Notes: generated by a model from the letters alone, not told the origin. A DNA stretch of 6,483 nt from an uncultured Eubacteriales bacterium (GCA_900555525.1 USLP01000081.1:1-6483); one strand, 5' to 3'; counted from the stretch's first letter, positions 1 to 6,443 are shown. Numbers and translations: made by a program.

Positions 1-415
1 CGTCTTTTGATCCGGTTATTAAATCAAAATAGTCTTTACCGAATAAGGTTTCAACCATTTTTACCGCACTTTTATGTGGCTTATTTGTTACAACTGCAAT
101 TTTAATTCCTTTTTGCTTTAAAATATCAAGCTGTTCCTTAATTCCGTCATACAAATGGGCGTGGTCAAGCAAAATCTCGTTGTATTTTTCTTTAAACATT
201 TCATATGCTTTTTCAAGTTCAGCAGGTGAAAGCTTGTGTTCAAACGCTCTTTCAACAAGTTTTTTTGCCCCATTGCCGACAAAAAGCCTGTAATCGTCTG
301 TTGTCCACTTTGGTTCTTTGCCATATTGTTTTAATACATAATCTGTTGCCAAGCCCAAATCATCAATAGAGTTAACAAGAGTTCCGTCTAAATCAAAAAT
401 AGCACATTTAATCAT
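1..415 (-). CDS. HAD-family hydrolase, phosphoglycolate phosphatase-like (3' end outside the window)
   Basis: The first 138 residues of a haloacid-dehalogenase-type phosphatase are present; the C-terminal part runs off the left edge. Motif I is FDLDGTLVNS at residues 7-16, where D8 would be the nucleophile and D10 the acid/base. Motif II is the T in VVTNKP (T110). The intervening helical cap and the LYDGIKEQLDILKQKG stretch before motif II are typical of the Gph/PGP subfamily, which dephosphorylates small phosphate esters such as 2-phosphoglycolate. Motifs III and IV are not in the window. The ATG at 413-415 lies inside the last codons of the upstream potD-like gene, giving an 8-nt overlap, so translational coupling is likely. 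Only a weak GAG is seen upstream as a ribosome binding site. The exact substrate cannot be decided; the family assignment is firm. Confidence 0.9.
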   Translation of the reverse strand, partial: MIKCAIFDLDGTLVNSIDDLGLATDYVLKQYGKEPKWTTDDYRLFVGNGAKKLVERAFEHKLSPAELEKAYEMFKEKYNEILLDHAHLYDGIKEQLDILKQKGIKIAVVTNKPHKSAVKMVETLFGKDYFDLITGSKD

Positions 416-1661
416 ATAATTCACTCAAATCCTGTTCTTTTTTCTTTTTTGAATTATTTATAATTTTTATTGTTATTACAACTATAACCAATGCTCCTAA
501 AACAGCGCATTCGGTATATATTTTTTTATCCTGCTTTTTGCTGTTAACTGAAAGTTGACCGCTTTTCACTTCTGTCCAAAGTCGGTTTTCAAGCTCTGTT
601 GTATTTTGCGGTAAGTTTTTGAAATACTGAATGTTTTTTGCATTGGAATATATAGCAGGGTTACCGTAAAGCGAACTTTTTTTGTTTTGCTCAACCGTGT
701 AGTTAGCACTTCGGTAGTAAATGTATTCACTGTTTGCAAGTGCTACTTCCGGTTCATGCATAAAGTTTATAAATGCTTCACCGGCTTTTTTGTTTTTTGA
801 ACATTTCGGTATGCAAAAGGCATCGTAAAACGAATTAACATCCTCCTTCGGAATACAGAATCCCAAATCTTCGTTGTTTTCATTCATTAAAACATAGTCG
901 CCGGCATAATATGTTGCAAATGCGTATTCACCGCTTTCCATAAGGTTAAATACTTCATCCATTACATAAACAGGATTGACTTTGTCTTTTTGCTCTGCCA
1001 AAAGCTCGGCTGCTTTAATCCAGTCTTGCTCGTCAGTTGAATTGAAATCCTGCCCAAGCCTTGCTTGTGCAATTGCAAATGCATCACGCGGATTGTTAAA
1101 CATCAAAACTTTGCCCTTATACTGTTCGTCCCATAAAACATCCCAGCTTGTAGGTTTTTCTTTAACAAGCTTTTTGTTGTAAATCAAAATGGTAGTTCCC
1201 ACATTGTAGCAAACAGTATATTTCTGGTCGGGGTCAAAGAATAGATTTTGAAATTTTTTATCTACATATTTAATGTTTGGGATATTATTGTAATCAAGCT
1301 CAAGAAGCATATCTTCATCAATGAGCTTATCAATCATATAATCACTTGGAACTATTACATCATATGATACACCGCCGCCTGTAAGCTTTGAATACATATT
1401 TTCATTTGATTCAAAATTTGTGTAATTAACTTTGCAGCCTGTAAGTTTTTCAAATTCTTTTACAACATCAATTGAACCTTCGCTTCCGTCGGATATATAT
1501 TCGCCCCAGTTATAAACATTAACTGTTGTGCCTTGCAAGCCTAAATTTTTGTAATAATCAATTTGCTCTTGGCTGAAATATTCATCATCGGCAAAAGCAA
1601 ATAAAGGAAGTGTGCTTAAAGATAAAATCAAGCATAATAAAAATGTAATTATTTTTTTCAT
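408..1661 (-). CDS. potD: PotD-like spermidine/putrescine-binding protein with a C-terminal membrane anchor
   Basis: This 417-residue protein is the extracellular solute-binding component of a polyamine ABC importer. Residues 1-24 form a signal peptide ending AFA|DD, with no lipobox cysteine. The mature part follows the PotD/PotF pattern: NVYNWGEYISD (48-58), the FEKLTGCKVNY strand (70-80), FESNENMYSKL (83-93), YDVIVPSDYM (100-109), and late lobe segments around YYAGDY (251-256) and SFYDAFCIPK (277-286). D280 sits where E. coli PotD has a ligand-binding aspartate. Residues 383-402 form a hydrophobic helix followed by SKKKK, which should anchor the protein in the membrane with a short cytoplasmic tail. 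Gram-positive relatives are more often lipoproteins. The start is supported by AGGAGG about 9 nt upstream. No potA, potB or potC gene is visible next to it. Its ribosome binding site abuts the stop codon of the upstream gene. Confidence 0.92.
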   Translation of the reverse strand: MKKIITFLLCLILSLSTLPLFAFADDEYFSQEQIDYYKNLGLQGTTVNVYNWGEYISDGSEGSIDVVKEFEKLTGCKVNYTNFESNENMYSKLTGGGVSYDVIVPSDYMIDKLIDEDMLLELDYNNIPNIKYVDKKFQNLFFDPDQKYTVCYNVGTTILIYNKKLVKEKPTSWDVLWDEQYKGKVLMFNNPRDAFAIAQARLGQDFNSTDEQDWIKAAELLAEQKDKVNPVYVMDEVFNLMESGEYAFATYYAGDYVLMNENNEDLGFCIPKEDVNSFYDAFCIPKCSKNKKAGEAFINFMHEPEVALANSEYIYYRSANYTVEQNKKSSLYGNPAIYSNAKNIQYFKNLPQNTTELENRLWTEVKSGQLSVNSKKQDKKIYTECAVLGALVIVVITIKIINNSKKKKEQDLSELYD

Positions 1662-1670
1662 TTTGCATAA

Positions 1671-1677
1671 CCTCCTT
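1671..1677 (-). promoter_or_regulatory. Ribosome binding site of the potD-like gene, touching the upstream stop codon
   Basis: The minus strand reads TAA-AAGGAGG and then 9 nt to the ATG at 1661. The Shine-Dalgarno sequence begins directly after the TAA (1678-1680) of the upstream sensor gene. There is no room for a separate promoter in this 16-nt gap, which supports one transcript for both genes, although a promoter inside the upstream coding region cannot be excluded. Confidence 0.8.
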
Positions 1678-2850
1678 TTATTGAATCGTTACATACTCTT
1701 GCCAGCGATAAATGACGTTGCGATCTTTATCCAAAACTATACTGCATACACGGTATTTTTCACCGCTTACAAATTGATTTTCGGGAATATCTTCTTCATA
1801 CCTCTTTAGTTTCTGCCCGAACGAAAGGTCATATTTAAGCATTTTTTTGGGAGTTAAAATAAACTGCGCAGTCTGTGTATTTTTATCTTTTTCAATGACT
1901 ATGGCAACATTACGGTTGTTTTTATCATAAACATATATAACAACGTGTTCCGCCTGCGGTAAGGTTACGGACGAGTTTAAAACGATACCCTCCGCCGCCG
2001 CTTTTTCGATATCAAAATCAATGCCGTCCGCCTTTTTGTTTTGATAGTTATTCTCATACATTGTAAAATAATAATTAAGCGAGTCTTGGTTCCGGACAGC
2101 CTTTGTATAATCTTCAAGGAAATTGCCTATGTATGATAAACCGTTATCGGTTTGCAGTCCGTCAAAGCTCATATTTTCGCGGTTGTCGTTTTTATCTGCA
2201 ATACCAAAATTTACAAAAGCGGTTTGCAGCTTTTTGTTATCGTCAAAAGCGAAATAAACCTCGATTCGTCTGTATTTGGTTTCCTTTTTGTCTGTCAGAA
2301 CCGTTATCGCCATTGTTTCGGGCGTATAGCCTGTGTTGTTATATTCGATAAAATCAATTTCCGAATAATACGGATATTTACACAAATAATCGGGAACATA
2401 AGCTCCGTTGCTTCGGATATATGCCGTTGTCCAAGCGTTTGACGCAAGCTTTATTTTTCCTTTTTTTCCCGAAAGCTCGATTAAGTGGTCGTCGTTTACA
2501 ATTCCTTTTAAATCTCTGGTTTGATAGCGGTTTACGGTAACGTCAATTTTACCGTCATCTCCCGCAACGTCTTCGTAAACCCATGCAGGCACATTTTTAC
2601 CCGAAACATTTACGGAGAATTCAACGCCGTCCTTATAATAAATTTCGTTTTTGGTGAAATGCTCCAAGCCGTCCGAGCCGACTGCCGCCATAACGATAGT
2701 TGCGCCGAGCATTGTTATGGCAACGGCGCAGGACATCACCGCCGCCATAATTTTTGAAATCCGTCCGCTTTTCGATCGGATTTTTGTAAATCTGTTCTGC
2801 AATGTCTTTTTATTTGCACTCATTTTTGTTGTGTATAAATTTTCAAACAT
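1678..2850 (-). CDS. Single-span membrane protein with a large extracellular domain; probable detached sensor half of a BlaR1-like receptor
   Basis: I do not recognise the extracellular domain. The 390-residue product begins with a basic cytoplasmic segment (residues 1-32, including NKKTLQNRFTKIRSKSGR). A hydrophobic helix follows (about 33-57, IMAAVMSCAVAITMLGATIV), then about 330 mostly polar, beta-prone residues rich in Tyr, Asn and Lys that should lie outside the cell. Full-length Firmicutes M56 proteins have this same order after the protease domain: a K/R-rich linker, a fourth helix, then an extracellular sensor. The preceding gene stops just before this linker. The start is backed by AAAGGAG 8 nt upstream; an internal ATG at residue 10 is an alternative. 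I see no convincing penicillin-binding SxxK/SxN/KTG set, so a beta-lactam ligand is not supported. It follows the M56 gene by 4 nt and precedes the potD-like gene by 16 nt. The membrane topology is firm; the receptor role is inferred from context. Confidence 0.8.
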   Translation of the reverse strand: MFENLYTTKMSANKKTLQNRFTKIRSKSGRISKIMAAVMSCAVAITMLGATIVMAAVGSDGLEHFTKNEIYYKDGVEFSVNVSGKNVPAWVYEDVAGDDGKIDVTVNRYQTRDLKGIVNDDHLIELSGKKGKIKLASNAWTTAYIRSNGAYVPDYLCKYPYYSEIDFIEYNNTGYTPETMAITVLTDKKETKYRRIEVYFAFDDNKKLQTAFVNFGIADKNDNRENMSFDGLQTDNGLSYIGNFLEDYTKAVRNQDSLNYYFTMYENNYQNKKADGIDFDIEKAAAEGIVLNSSVTLPQAEHVVIYVYDKNNRNVAIVIEKDKNTQTAQFILTPKKMLKYDLSFGQKLKRYEEDIPENQFVSGEKYRVCSIVLDKDRNVIYRWQEYVTIQ

Positions 2851-2854
2851 TGTT

Positions 2855-3700
2855 TTAACTCCTTTCTGTGGCTAAATTAAGAATTGTCTGCATATACAGC
2901 TTTTGTTCCTCCTCCGGCATATTTTTCGTTACCGACATATCGCACGATACCTCACACGCTTCGCTTAAATTTGCACAGGCAAGATAACACAGCGGATTAA
3001 ACCAGTGAACGGCGTTTACCAAAATTGCAAACCATTTCACAAGCAAATCCTTTCGCTTATAATGCGTCAGTTCGTGCAAAAGTACCATACGCATATTATC
3101 GTCGGGAATTTCACGGCAGGGGATATATACGGTCGGGAACAATACGCCCACAAGCATAGGGGACTTTATATCCGCCGCCGCTTTTAAGCCGATATGCTTA
3201 CTGATTTTAAGTTCGTTTTTTACCTCTGAAAATATCTTGTTATCGGAAATTTTAACCGAATTTTTGTTTTTACGGCACAAAAACCTGAAATAGCTTATCA
3301 TGACAACAAGCAAAAATATGAGAACGCCTGTGCCCCATATATATGCGATAAGGTCAAAAAGCCGTATTTGAATTTTGGGCGATAGATTAACCTCCCGATA
3401 TTCTATCGGTGTGTCATAGGTTACAACCGTGTCGGGAGTGTTTTTTTCCTGCGTCTGCGGCTGTTGTGTCTGCACGGTTTGATTTTTCGGAATTTCCGCA
3501 AGCCTTTGCGCTTCCTTTTTCGGAATCAGCTTGTATGAGGGCAGCGCCATAGATATAAGAACGGCGACCCACACGCAGTACTGCCATTTTGCGGGAAGCT
3601 TTTTTGCGGTAATCGGCTTTAAGACTAAAAGAACAGCCGTTATTCCAAAGCCGAACAGGCTTAAAACAAGCACAGTTTTAAAAATATCGTACAAGCTCAT
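2855..3700 (-). CDS. M56-family (BlaR1/MecR1-like) membrane zinc metalloprotease, lacking the fourth helix and sensor domain
   Basis: The 281-residue integral membrane protease (ATG at 3700; a GTG at 3703 would add one residue) resembles the front half of BlaR1. Three hydrophobic helices lie near residues 8-28, 40-59 and 114-141. A Gln/Pro/Thr-rich extracellular loop (about 70-92) lies between the second and third. The cytoplasmic part carries the zinc site LLHELTHYKRKDL, with the HExxH histidines at about 209 and 213. The EACEVSCD segment (about 247-254) supplies the usual downstream acidic ligand. In this family, signal binding outside activates the protease, leading to loss of the paired BlaI-type repressor. 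Here the protein ends at LNLATERS, just where relatives continue into a basic linker, a fourth helix and the sensor. Those elements appear in the next gene. The start overlaps the repressor stop (TGATG), indicating translational coupling. Confidence 0.9.
   Translation of the reverse strand: MSLYDIFKTVLVLSLFGFGITAVLLVLKPITAKKLPAKWQYCVWVAVLISMALPSYKLIPKKEAQRLAEIPKNQTVQTQQPQTQEKNTPDTVVTYDTPIEYREVNLSPKIQIRLFDLIAYIWGTGVLIFLLVVMISYFRFLCRKNKNSVKISDNKIFSEVKNELKISKHIGLKAAADIKSPMLVGVLFPTVYIPCREIPDDNMRMVLLHELTHYKRKDLLVKWFAILVNAVHWFNPLCYLACANLSEACEVSCDMSVTKNMPEEEQKLYMQTILNLATERS
2859..2865 (-). promoter_or_regulatory. Ribosome binding site of the sensor-half gene, inside the end of the M56 gene
   Basis: AAAGGAG lies 8 nt before the ATG at 2850 and overlaps the last codons (Glu-Arg-Ser) of the M56 gene. 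A ribosome that terminates at the TAA (2855-2857) would be well placed to restart. This good site argues that the second reading frame is really translated as a separate protein. Confidence 0.75.
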
Positions 3701-4071
3701 CACTCCAAATCAAATATTTCTTTCAAATCCGTTATATCCTCTTTTGAAAGCTTTTGGTTTTCATAGAGCGCCGCAACAAGGTTTTTAACCGAGCCTTTAT
3801 ATATCTTCGATAAAAAGCTCTCGGTCTCGCTCATATCATAATCGTTTTGCTTAAGAAGCGGATAGTATAAATTTGAGTTTCCTTTTTTTTCGCAGGCTAT
3901 GACGTTCTTTTTTAGCAGTCTTTGCAAAAACGTGGAAACGGTCGACGGCGTCCAGTCGTTTCCGTTAAGCGCTACCACAACGTCGGATACCGTCATTTTC
4001 TTATCCGAATCCCATAAAATTTTCATAATACTGTATTCCGAATCGGTAATTGTTTGTTTTACATTTGACAT
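3700..4071 (-). CDS. BlaI/MecI/CopY-family transcriptional repressor
   Basis: This 123-residue winged-helix repressor matches the BlaI/MecI family in length and layout. It opens ITDSEYSIMKILWDSDKKMTVSDVV (residues 8-32). The recognition helix lies in WTPSTVSTFLQRLLKK (40-55), followed by the wing EKKGNSNLYYPLL (61-73). The C-terminal part, about 77-123, is the dimerisation and cleavage region (SETESFLSKIYKGSVKNLVAALY). The reading frame is open back to 4146, but the ATG at 4071 is preferred: it has AAAAGGAG 8 nt upstream, it begins the family's usual N-terminus, and the promoter lies inside the longer frame. It is the first gene of the row and its stop overlaps the M56 start, the standard blaI-blaR1 arrangement. 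It is probably autoregulated through dyads in its leader. The family is shared by beta-lactam and copper regulators, so the signal is not known from this gene alone. Confidence 0.93.
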   Translation of the reverse strand: MSNVKQTITDSEYSIMKILWDSDKKMTVSDVVVALNGNDWTPSTVSTFLQRLLKKNVIACEKKGNSNLYYPLLKQNDYDMSETESFLSKIYKGSVKNLVAALYENQKLSKEDITDLKEIFDLE

Positions 4072-4087
4072 AATGATTTCTCCTTTT

Positions 4088-4138
4088 AGTGTAATTACAC
4101 TTGTAGCTACTATGGTTAGTATATCATACACAGCTACA
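4088..4138 (-). promoter_or_regulatory. Probable repressor-binding dyads (TACA/TGTA operators) over and after the promoter
   Basis: BlaI, MecI and CopY repressors bind dyads of the form TACAnnTGTA. The minus strand has an exact TACA-AG-TGTA (4096-4105). It is flanked by and overlaps two perfect palindromes: AGTGTAATTACACT (4088-4101) and GTAGCTAC (4103-4110). A related half-site cluster, TGTAGCTGTGTA (4127-4138), lies between the -35 and -10 boxes. Binding there would block RNA polymerase directly, and binding downstream of the start site would block elongation. The match to the motif is visible; occupation by the neighbouring repressor is inferred from the usual autoregulation of this family. 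Confidence 0.6.
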
Positions 4139-4146
4139 TTTGTCAA
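4118..4146 (-). promoter_or_regulatory. Strong sigma-A-type promoter of the repressor operon
   Basis: The minus strand has TTGACA (4141-4146), a 17-bp spacer and TATACT (4118-4123). This is a perfect -35 and a five-of-six -10 at optimal spacing. Transcription would start near 4111, giving a leader of about 40 nt before the repressor ATG at 4071. It lies just after the terminator of the preceding gene, so it is the evident promoter for the five-gene row. Confidence 0.85.
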
Positions 4147-4170
4147 GACCTTTTTGAAAAAATTTTACAA

Positions 4171-4210
4171 AATAAAAAACCGTCTTACGAATTACTCGTA
4201 AAACGGTTTT
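4171..4210 (-). terminator. Intrinsic terminator after the 716-residue secreted protein
   Basis: On the minus strand AAAACCGTTTTACGA (4196-4210) pairs with TCGTAAGACGGTTTT (4176-4190) around a 5-nt loop. This gives a 15-bp stem with one G-U pair, followed by TTTTTTATTTT. It starts 12 nt after the stop codon at 4223 and separates this gene from the repressor operon promoter. Confidence 0.88.
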
Positions 4211-4222
4211 AAAGCTTTAATA

Positions 4223-6373
4223 TTAACCCACGGGGATATCGGGGTCGTCATATGCCGACATACCGGGTACTACCCAGATTGTTCTGGTTTTATCCTCCCA
4301 TTCAACTCGGCAGTCAAGTGCGTCCGTTACATCACGGAGCTTGAAATAATTGTTTCCGTCAATATTGTAGCAGGTTGCCTGGATGGGTATTCCGTCGAGC
4401 GTCAAAAATGCCGATGACGAAACAGCGTTTCTTGTAACGCCGTCTCCGGGTGTTAATTCGCCGCCGACCGAAGTGTAATCGAAAAAGCTTAACATATCAA
4501 TCGAATTTGTTGACGCGTCATACTTAATATCAAACGTTTTTACTGTTCCGTTAAGCATTTTTGCAATATCCCTAAGCTTGAAATAGTTGTTTCCGTCAAT
4601 GTTATACGCAACGGCATTGTATTTGTAGCCGTCTATACAAACAGGCTGTGTATTTGCAACGGACGTTTTTGAAAAACCGCTTCCCGGATAATAGTTAAAT
4701 GTCTGACGCTGTTCGTTGTTCTGCATGATATAACGAACGTCGCCGTCATAATATATGGTATAGATTTTACCTGTTTCAAGATAATCGGGGAATGAGGGGT
4801 CGTCATAATATGAATAATCTTCGATTTTATAAACGTTTGCCCATTCTCCTTCGTGCATTATATCCTGCGTTTTGTAAGCCTGTTCAAGCTTTGCATACGT
4901 TTGCTCGTCATACGGCGATTCGTAGTTGGATTCTTTAAGCAAGGCAAGACCTGCCGCCGTATAAGTCGATACTCCGTATGCGCTCCACGGCGAATCAACG
5001 GCAATAACTCCGATAGGTGTGCCGAGCTGTGCTACGTTTGCGGCAGACGGAGCTTCAACAAAATTGCCGAGGTTGCTTGTCGGAATATAACATTCCTTTG
5101 AATTAAACCAAATTATAGCATTTGTTCCGTCATAATTCTTTTGGATAACGTCTATCGCCGTGCCTTTTTTAACCGAGCCGACAACGGAAACGCCGTCCGA
5201 AATATCGCTGTCTGCGACAGCCTCCGCCTTATATGCAATATTCGGCTTTTGAATATTTGTGTACTGTATGTTGACATACTTGGAATTAACGTAATATAAG
5301 CCGTGCTTATAATAAATCTTGTAATGACCGTTCTGCGGAGCTGCGTCAACTATCTGTACAGACTGGTTTATCTTGTAAACGCCCGATTTTACATAATCCG
5401 TTTCGTCGGGAGTTGTTTTTACAAGAAGATTTGCCGTAACCTTTCCGACAGCTTCAATCTGCGGAGGGGTTGTTACCTGATTGTTTATATCCAAAATATA
5501 GCAGTTTTTCCTCGGTGCGAAATATACGCCGGGCTTCCAGCTGTTGAAAGCGGTACCGTCCTTCTCGCCGCACTGTCTTACCGAACCGCGCGATTCGTCC
5601 ACGCCGCCGTCGCTCCATATTGCAACCCAGTCCTCGTTATATGCAACAACGTCAAATTCGCTGAATACGGTAGCGTAAAATGCCGTGTTGGCATATGCGG
5701 CTATTCTGGTCTTTTCGGAAAAAATAGGCTCATAGCCTATTTCACGAAGCTCGTCTAATCTTCTGATGTGATAGTTAATCGGCGGCTCACCGGGATAAAA
5801 CGATACCTTTACCGAACCGATTTTTCCTGCGTCGCCTATATGTAATATCGCCTTTCCCACGAGCGGCAATGAAGCGGGGCGCTTATGTCTGACCCATTCG
5901 GTAGGAACCTTTGCGTAGAAATTCATTTCTTCGCCCTCGGTTGTTTTGCTTCCGCCGTAAATATAATCGGAAAGAAATGTCATATTTATTGCGTGCTGAT
6001 ATTTGTCGGGATCAGAGGTTTCCCATTGCTTGTTAAGCTCTTTTTCGGCAGTTTCGGCAGCTTCGAGTATCGGTGTTGTTTCGCGTGCTGTCGTATAAGC
6101 GAGGATATATCCGACATCTCCGTTTTGAAGCTGAATTTTATGGAATTTTCTGTTGTCCTCTCCTATTATATAAGGATCCAAAACCGTTACTCTGGAACCT
6201 TTGCTGACCTCGCCTATTCCCCCTGAATAAGAGGCGGTTTTTGTGACGAGTACGGTGCCGCCGTACGTAACGTATGCGGTATCGCCCGCCTTTAACTCTG
6301 CCGCAGACACGGCAAAGGTGCAGAGCATTGCCGTCATTGCGCATAAAAGCAATGAAAAAATCTTTTTTAGCAT
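4223..6373 (-). CDS. Secreted multidomain protein with SH3-like modules and two copper-amine-oxidase-N-like repeats
   Basis: The 716-residue product has a signal peptide (1-24, ending VSA). An SH3b-like module (about 27-95) contains VSKGSRVTVLD and NGDVGYI. Residues 100-300 form a Trp/Tyr-rich region I do not recognise. Two more SH3-like segments lie near 308-368 and 380-435. An unassigned Tyr-rich region follows (440-565). The end carries two tandem repeats (about 576-627 and 655-703) that share an identical YNIDGNNYFKLRD (590-602 and 669-681), the signature of the copper-amine-oxidase N-terminal-like 'stalk' fold common in secreted clostridial proteins. No catalytic domain, LPxTG motif or C-terminal helix is visible, so the protein is probably released or held to the cell wall by its repeats. 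The start is supported by AAAGGAG 7 nt upstream. It stands alone between two terminators. Function is unknown; a cell-envelope or surface-binding role is the reasonable inference. Confidence 0.9.
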   Translation of the reverse strand: MLKKIFSLLLCAMTAMLCTFAVSAAELKAGDTAYVTYGGTVLVTKTASYSGGIGEVSKGSRVTVLDPYIIGEDNRKFHKIQLQNGDVGYILAYTTARETTPILEAAETAEKELNKQWETSDPDKYQHAINMTFLSDYIYGGSKTTEGEEMNFYAKVPTEWVRHKRPASLPLVGKAILHIGDAGKIGSVKVSFYPGEPPINYHIRRLDELREIGYEPIFSEKTRIAAYANTAFYATVFSEFDVVAYNEDWVAIWSDGGVDESRGSVRQCGEKDGTAFNSWKPGVYFAPRKNCYILDINNQVTTPPQIEAVGKVTANLLVKTTPDETDYVKSGVYKINQSVQIVDAAPQNGHYKIYYKHGLYYVNSKYVNIQYTNIQKPNIAYKAEAVADSDISDGVSVVGSVKKGTAIDVIQKNYDGTNAIIWFNSKECYIPTSNLGNFVEAPSAANVAQLGTPIGVIAVDSPWSAYGVSTYTAAGLALLKESNYESPYDEQTYAKLEQAYKTQDIMHEGEWANVYKIEDYSYYDDPSFPDYLETGKIYTIYYDGDVRYIMQNNEQRQTFNYYPGSGFSKTSVANTQPVCIDGYKYNAVAYNIDGNNYFKLRDIAKMLNGTVKTFDIKYDASTNSIDMLSFFDYTSVGGELTPGDGVTRNAVSSSAFLTLDGIPIQATCYNIDGNNYFKLRDVTDALDCRVEWEDKTRTIWVVPGMSAYDDPDIPVG
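4265..4411 (-). repeat. Copper-amine-oxidase-N-like repeat, second copy
   Basis: This codes for residues 655-703 (AFLTLDGIPIQATCYNIDG... to ...TRTIWVVPG). The 13-residue core is identical to the first copy, and the coding DNA over the core differs only by a few synonymous changes. The flanks are more diverged, as in an old internal duplication with a conserved core. Confidence 0.75.
4493..4648 (-). repeat. Copper-amine-oxidase-N-like repeat, first copy
   Basis: This codes for residues 576-627 of the secreted protein (PVCIDGYKYNAVAYNIDG... to ...STNSIDML). It follows the pattern of two short strands, YNIDGNNYFKLRD, a helix (IAKMLNG) and a closing strand. Together with the second copy it forms a C-terminal tandem pair. 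Confidence 0.75.
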
Positions 6374-6397
6374 AAAATTACTCCTTTAAAATTAAAT

Positions 6398-6427
6398 TTT
6401 ATAAATAAAAACTGCAAGGCACTTCAA
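6398..6427 (-). promoter_or_regulatory. Possible promoter of the secreted-protein gene, overlapping the tRNA terminator
   Basis: The minus strand has TTGAAG (6422-6427), 18 bp, then TATAAA (6398-6403), about 25 nt before the start codon at 6373. The -35 match is only four of six and falls in the loop of the terminator hairpin. A promoter is needed here because the tRNA transcript should end just upstream, but AT-rich DNA yields such matches by chance. Confidence 0.35.
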
Positions 6428-6438
6428 GAACCTTGCAG
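6401..6438 (-). terminator. Intrinsic terminator downstream of the tRNA
   Basis: On the minus strand CTGCAAGG (6431-6438) pairs with CCTTGCAG (6412-6419) around an 11-nt loop and is followed by TTTTTATTTAT. It lies 5 nt after the CCA end of the tRNA, so it should end the tRNA transcript. Confidence 0.85.
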
Positions 6439-6443
6439 AATAT

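Noticed and set aside
118..324. Minus-strand open frame of 68 codons within the HAD gene
   Set aside because: It is out of frame with the HAD protein, whose motifs (DLDGT, VVTNKP) read through the same DNA in another frame up to the window edge.
976..1182. Plus-strand open frame, one of several of about 60-150 codons opposite real genes
   Set aside because: It lies antisense within the clearly coding potD-like gene, has no family resemblance and no convincing start site; the other plus-strand frames are the same kind of shadow.
1670..1690. Possible recombination boundary between the sensor gene and the potD-like gene based on base composition
   Set aside because: Some stretches right of here look richer in GC, but hand counts of individual lines vary widely on both sides, so no reliable step can be claimed.
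2440..2500. SGKK in the sensor domain as a penicillin-binding SxxK motif
   Set aside because: It lies in a lysine/glycine-rich turn and no matching SxN or KTG motifs follow at suitable distances.
4072..4146. N-terminal extension of the repressor reading frame to 4146
   Set aside because: The extension covers the -35/-10 promoter and operator dyads, has no ribosome binding site, and its residues do not resemble the family; the ATG at 4071 has a strong site and the expected N-terminus.
5303..5758. Plus-strand open frame of 151 codons
   Set aside because: It is antisense inside the secreted-protein gene, whose reading frame is continuous with recognisable repeats; the translation looks like random Cys/Arg/Tyr-rich sequence.
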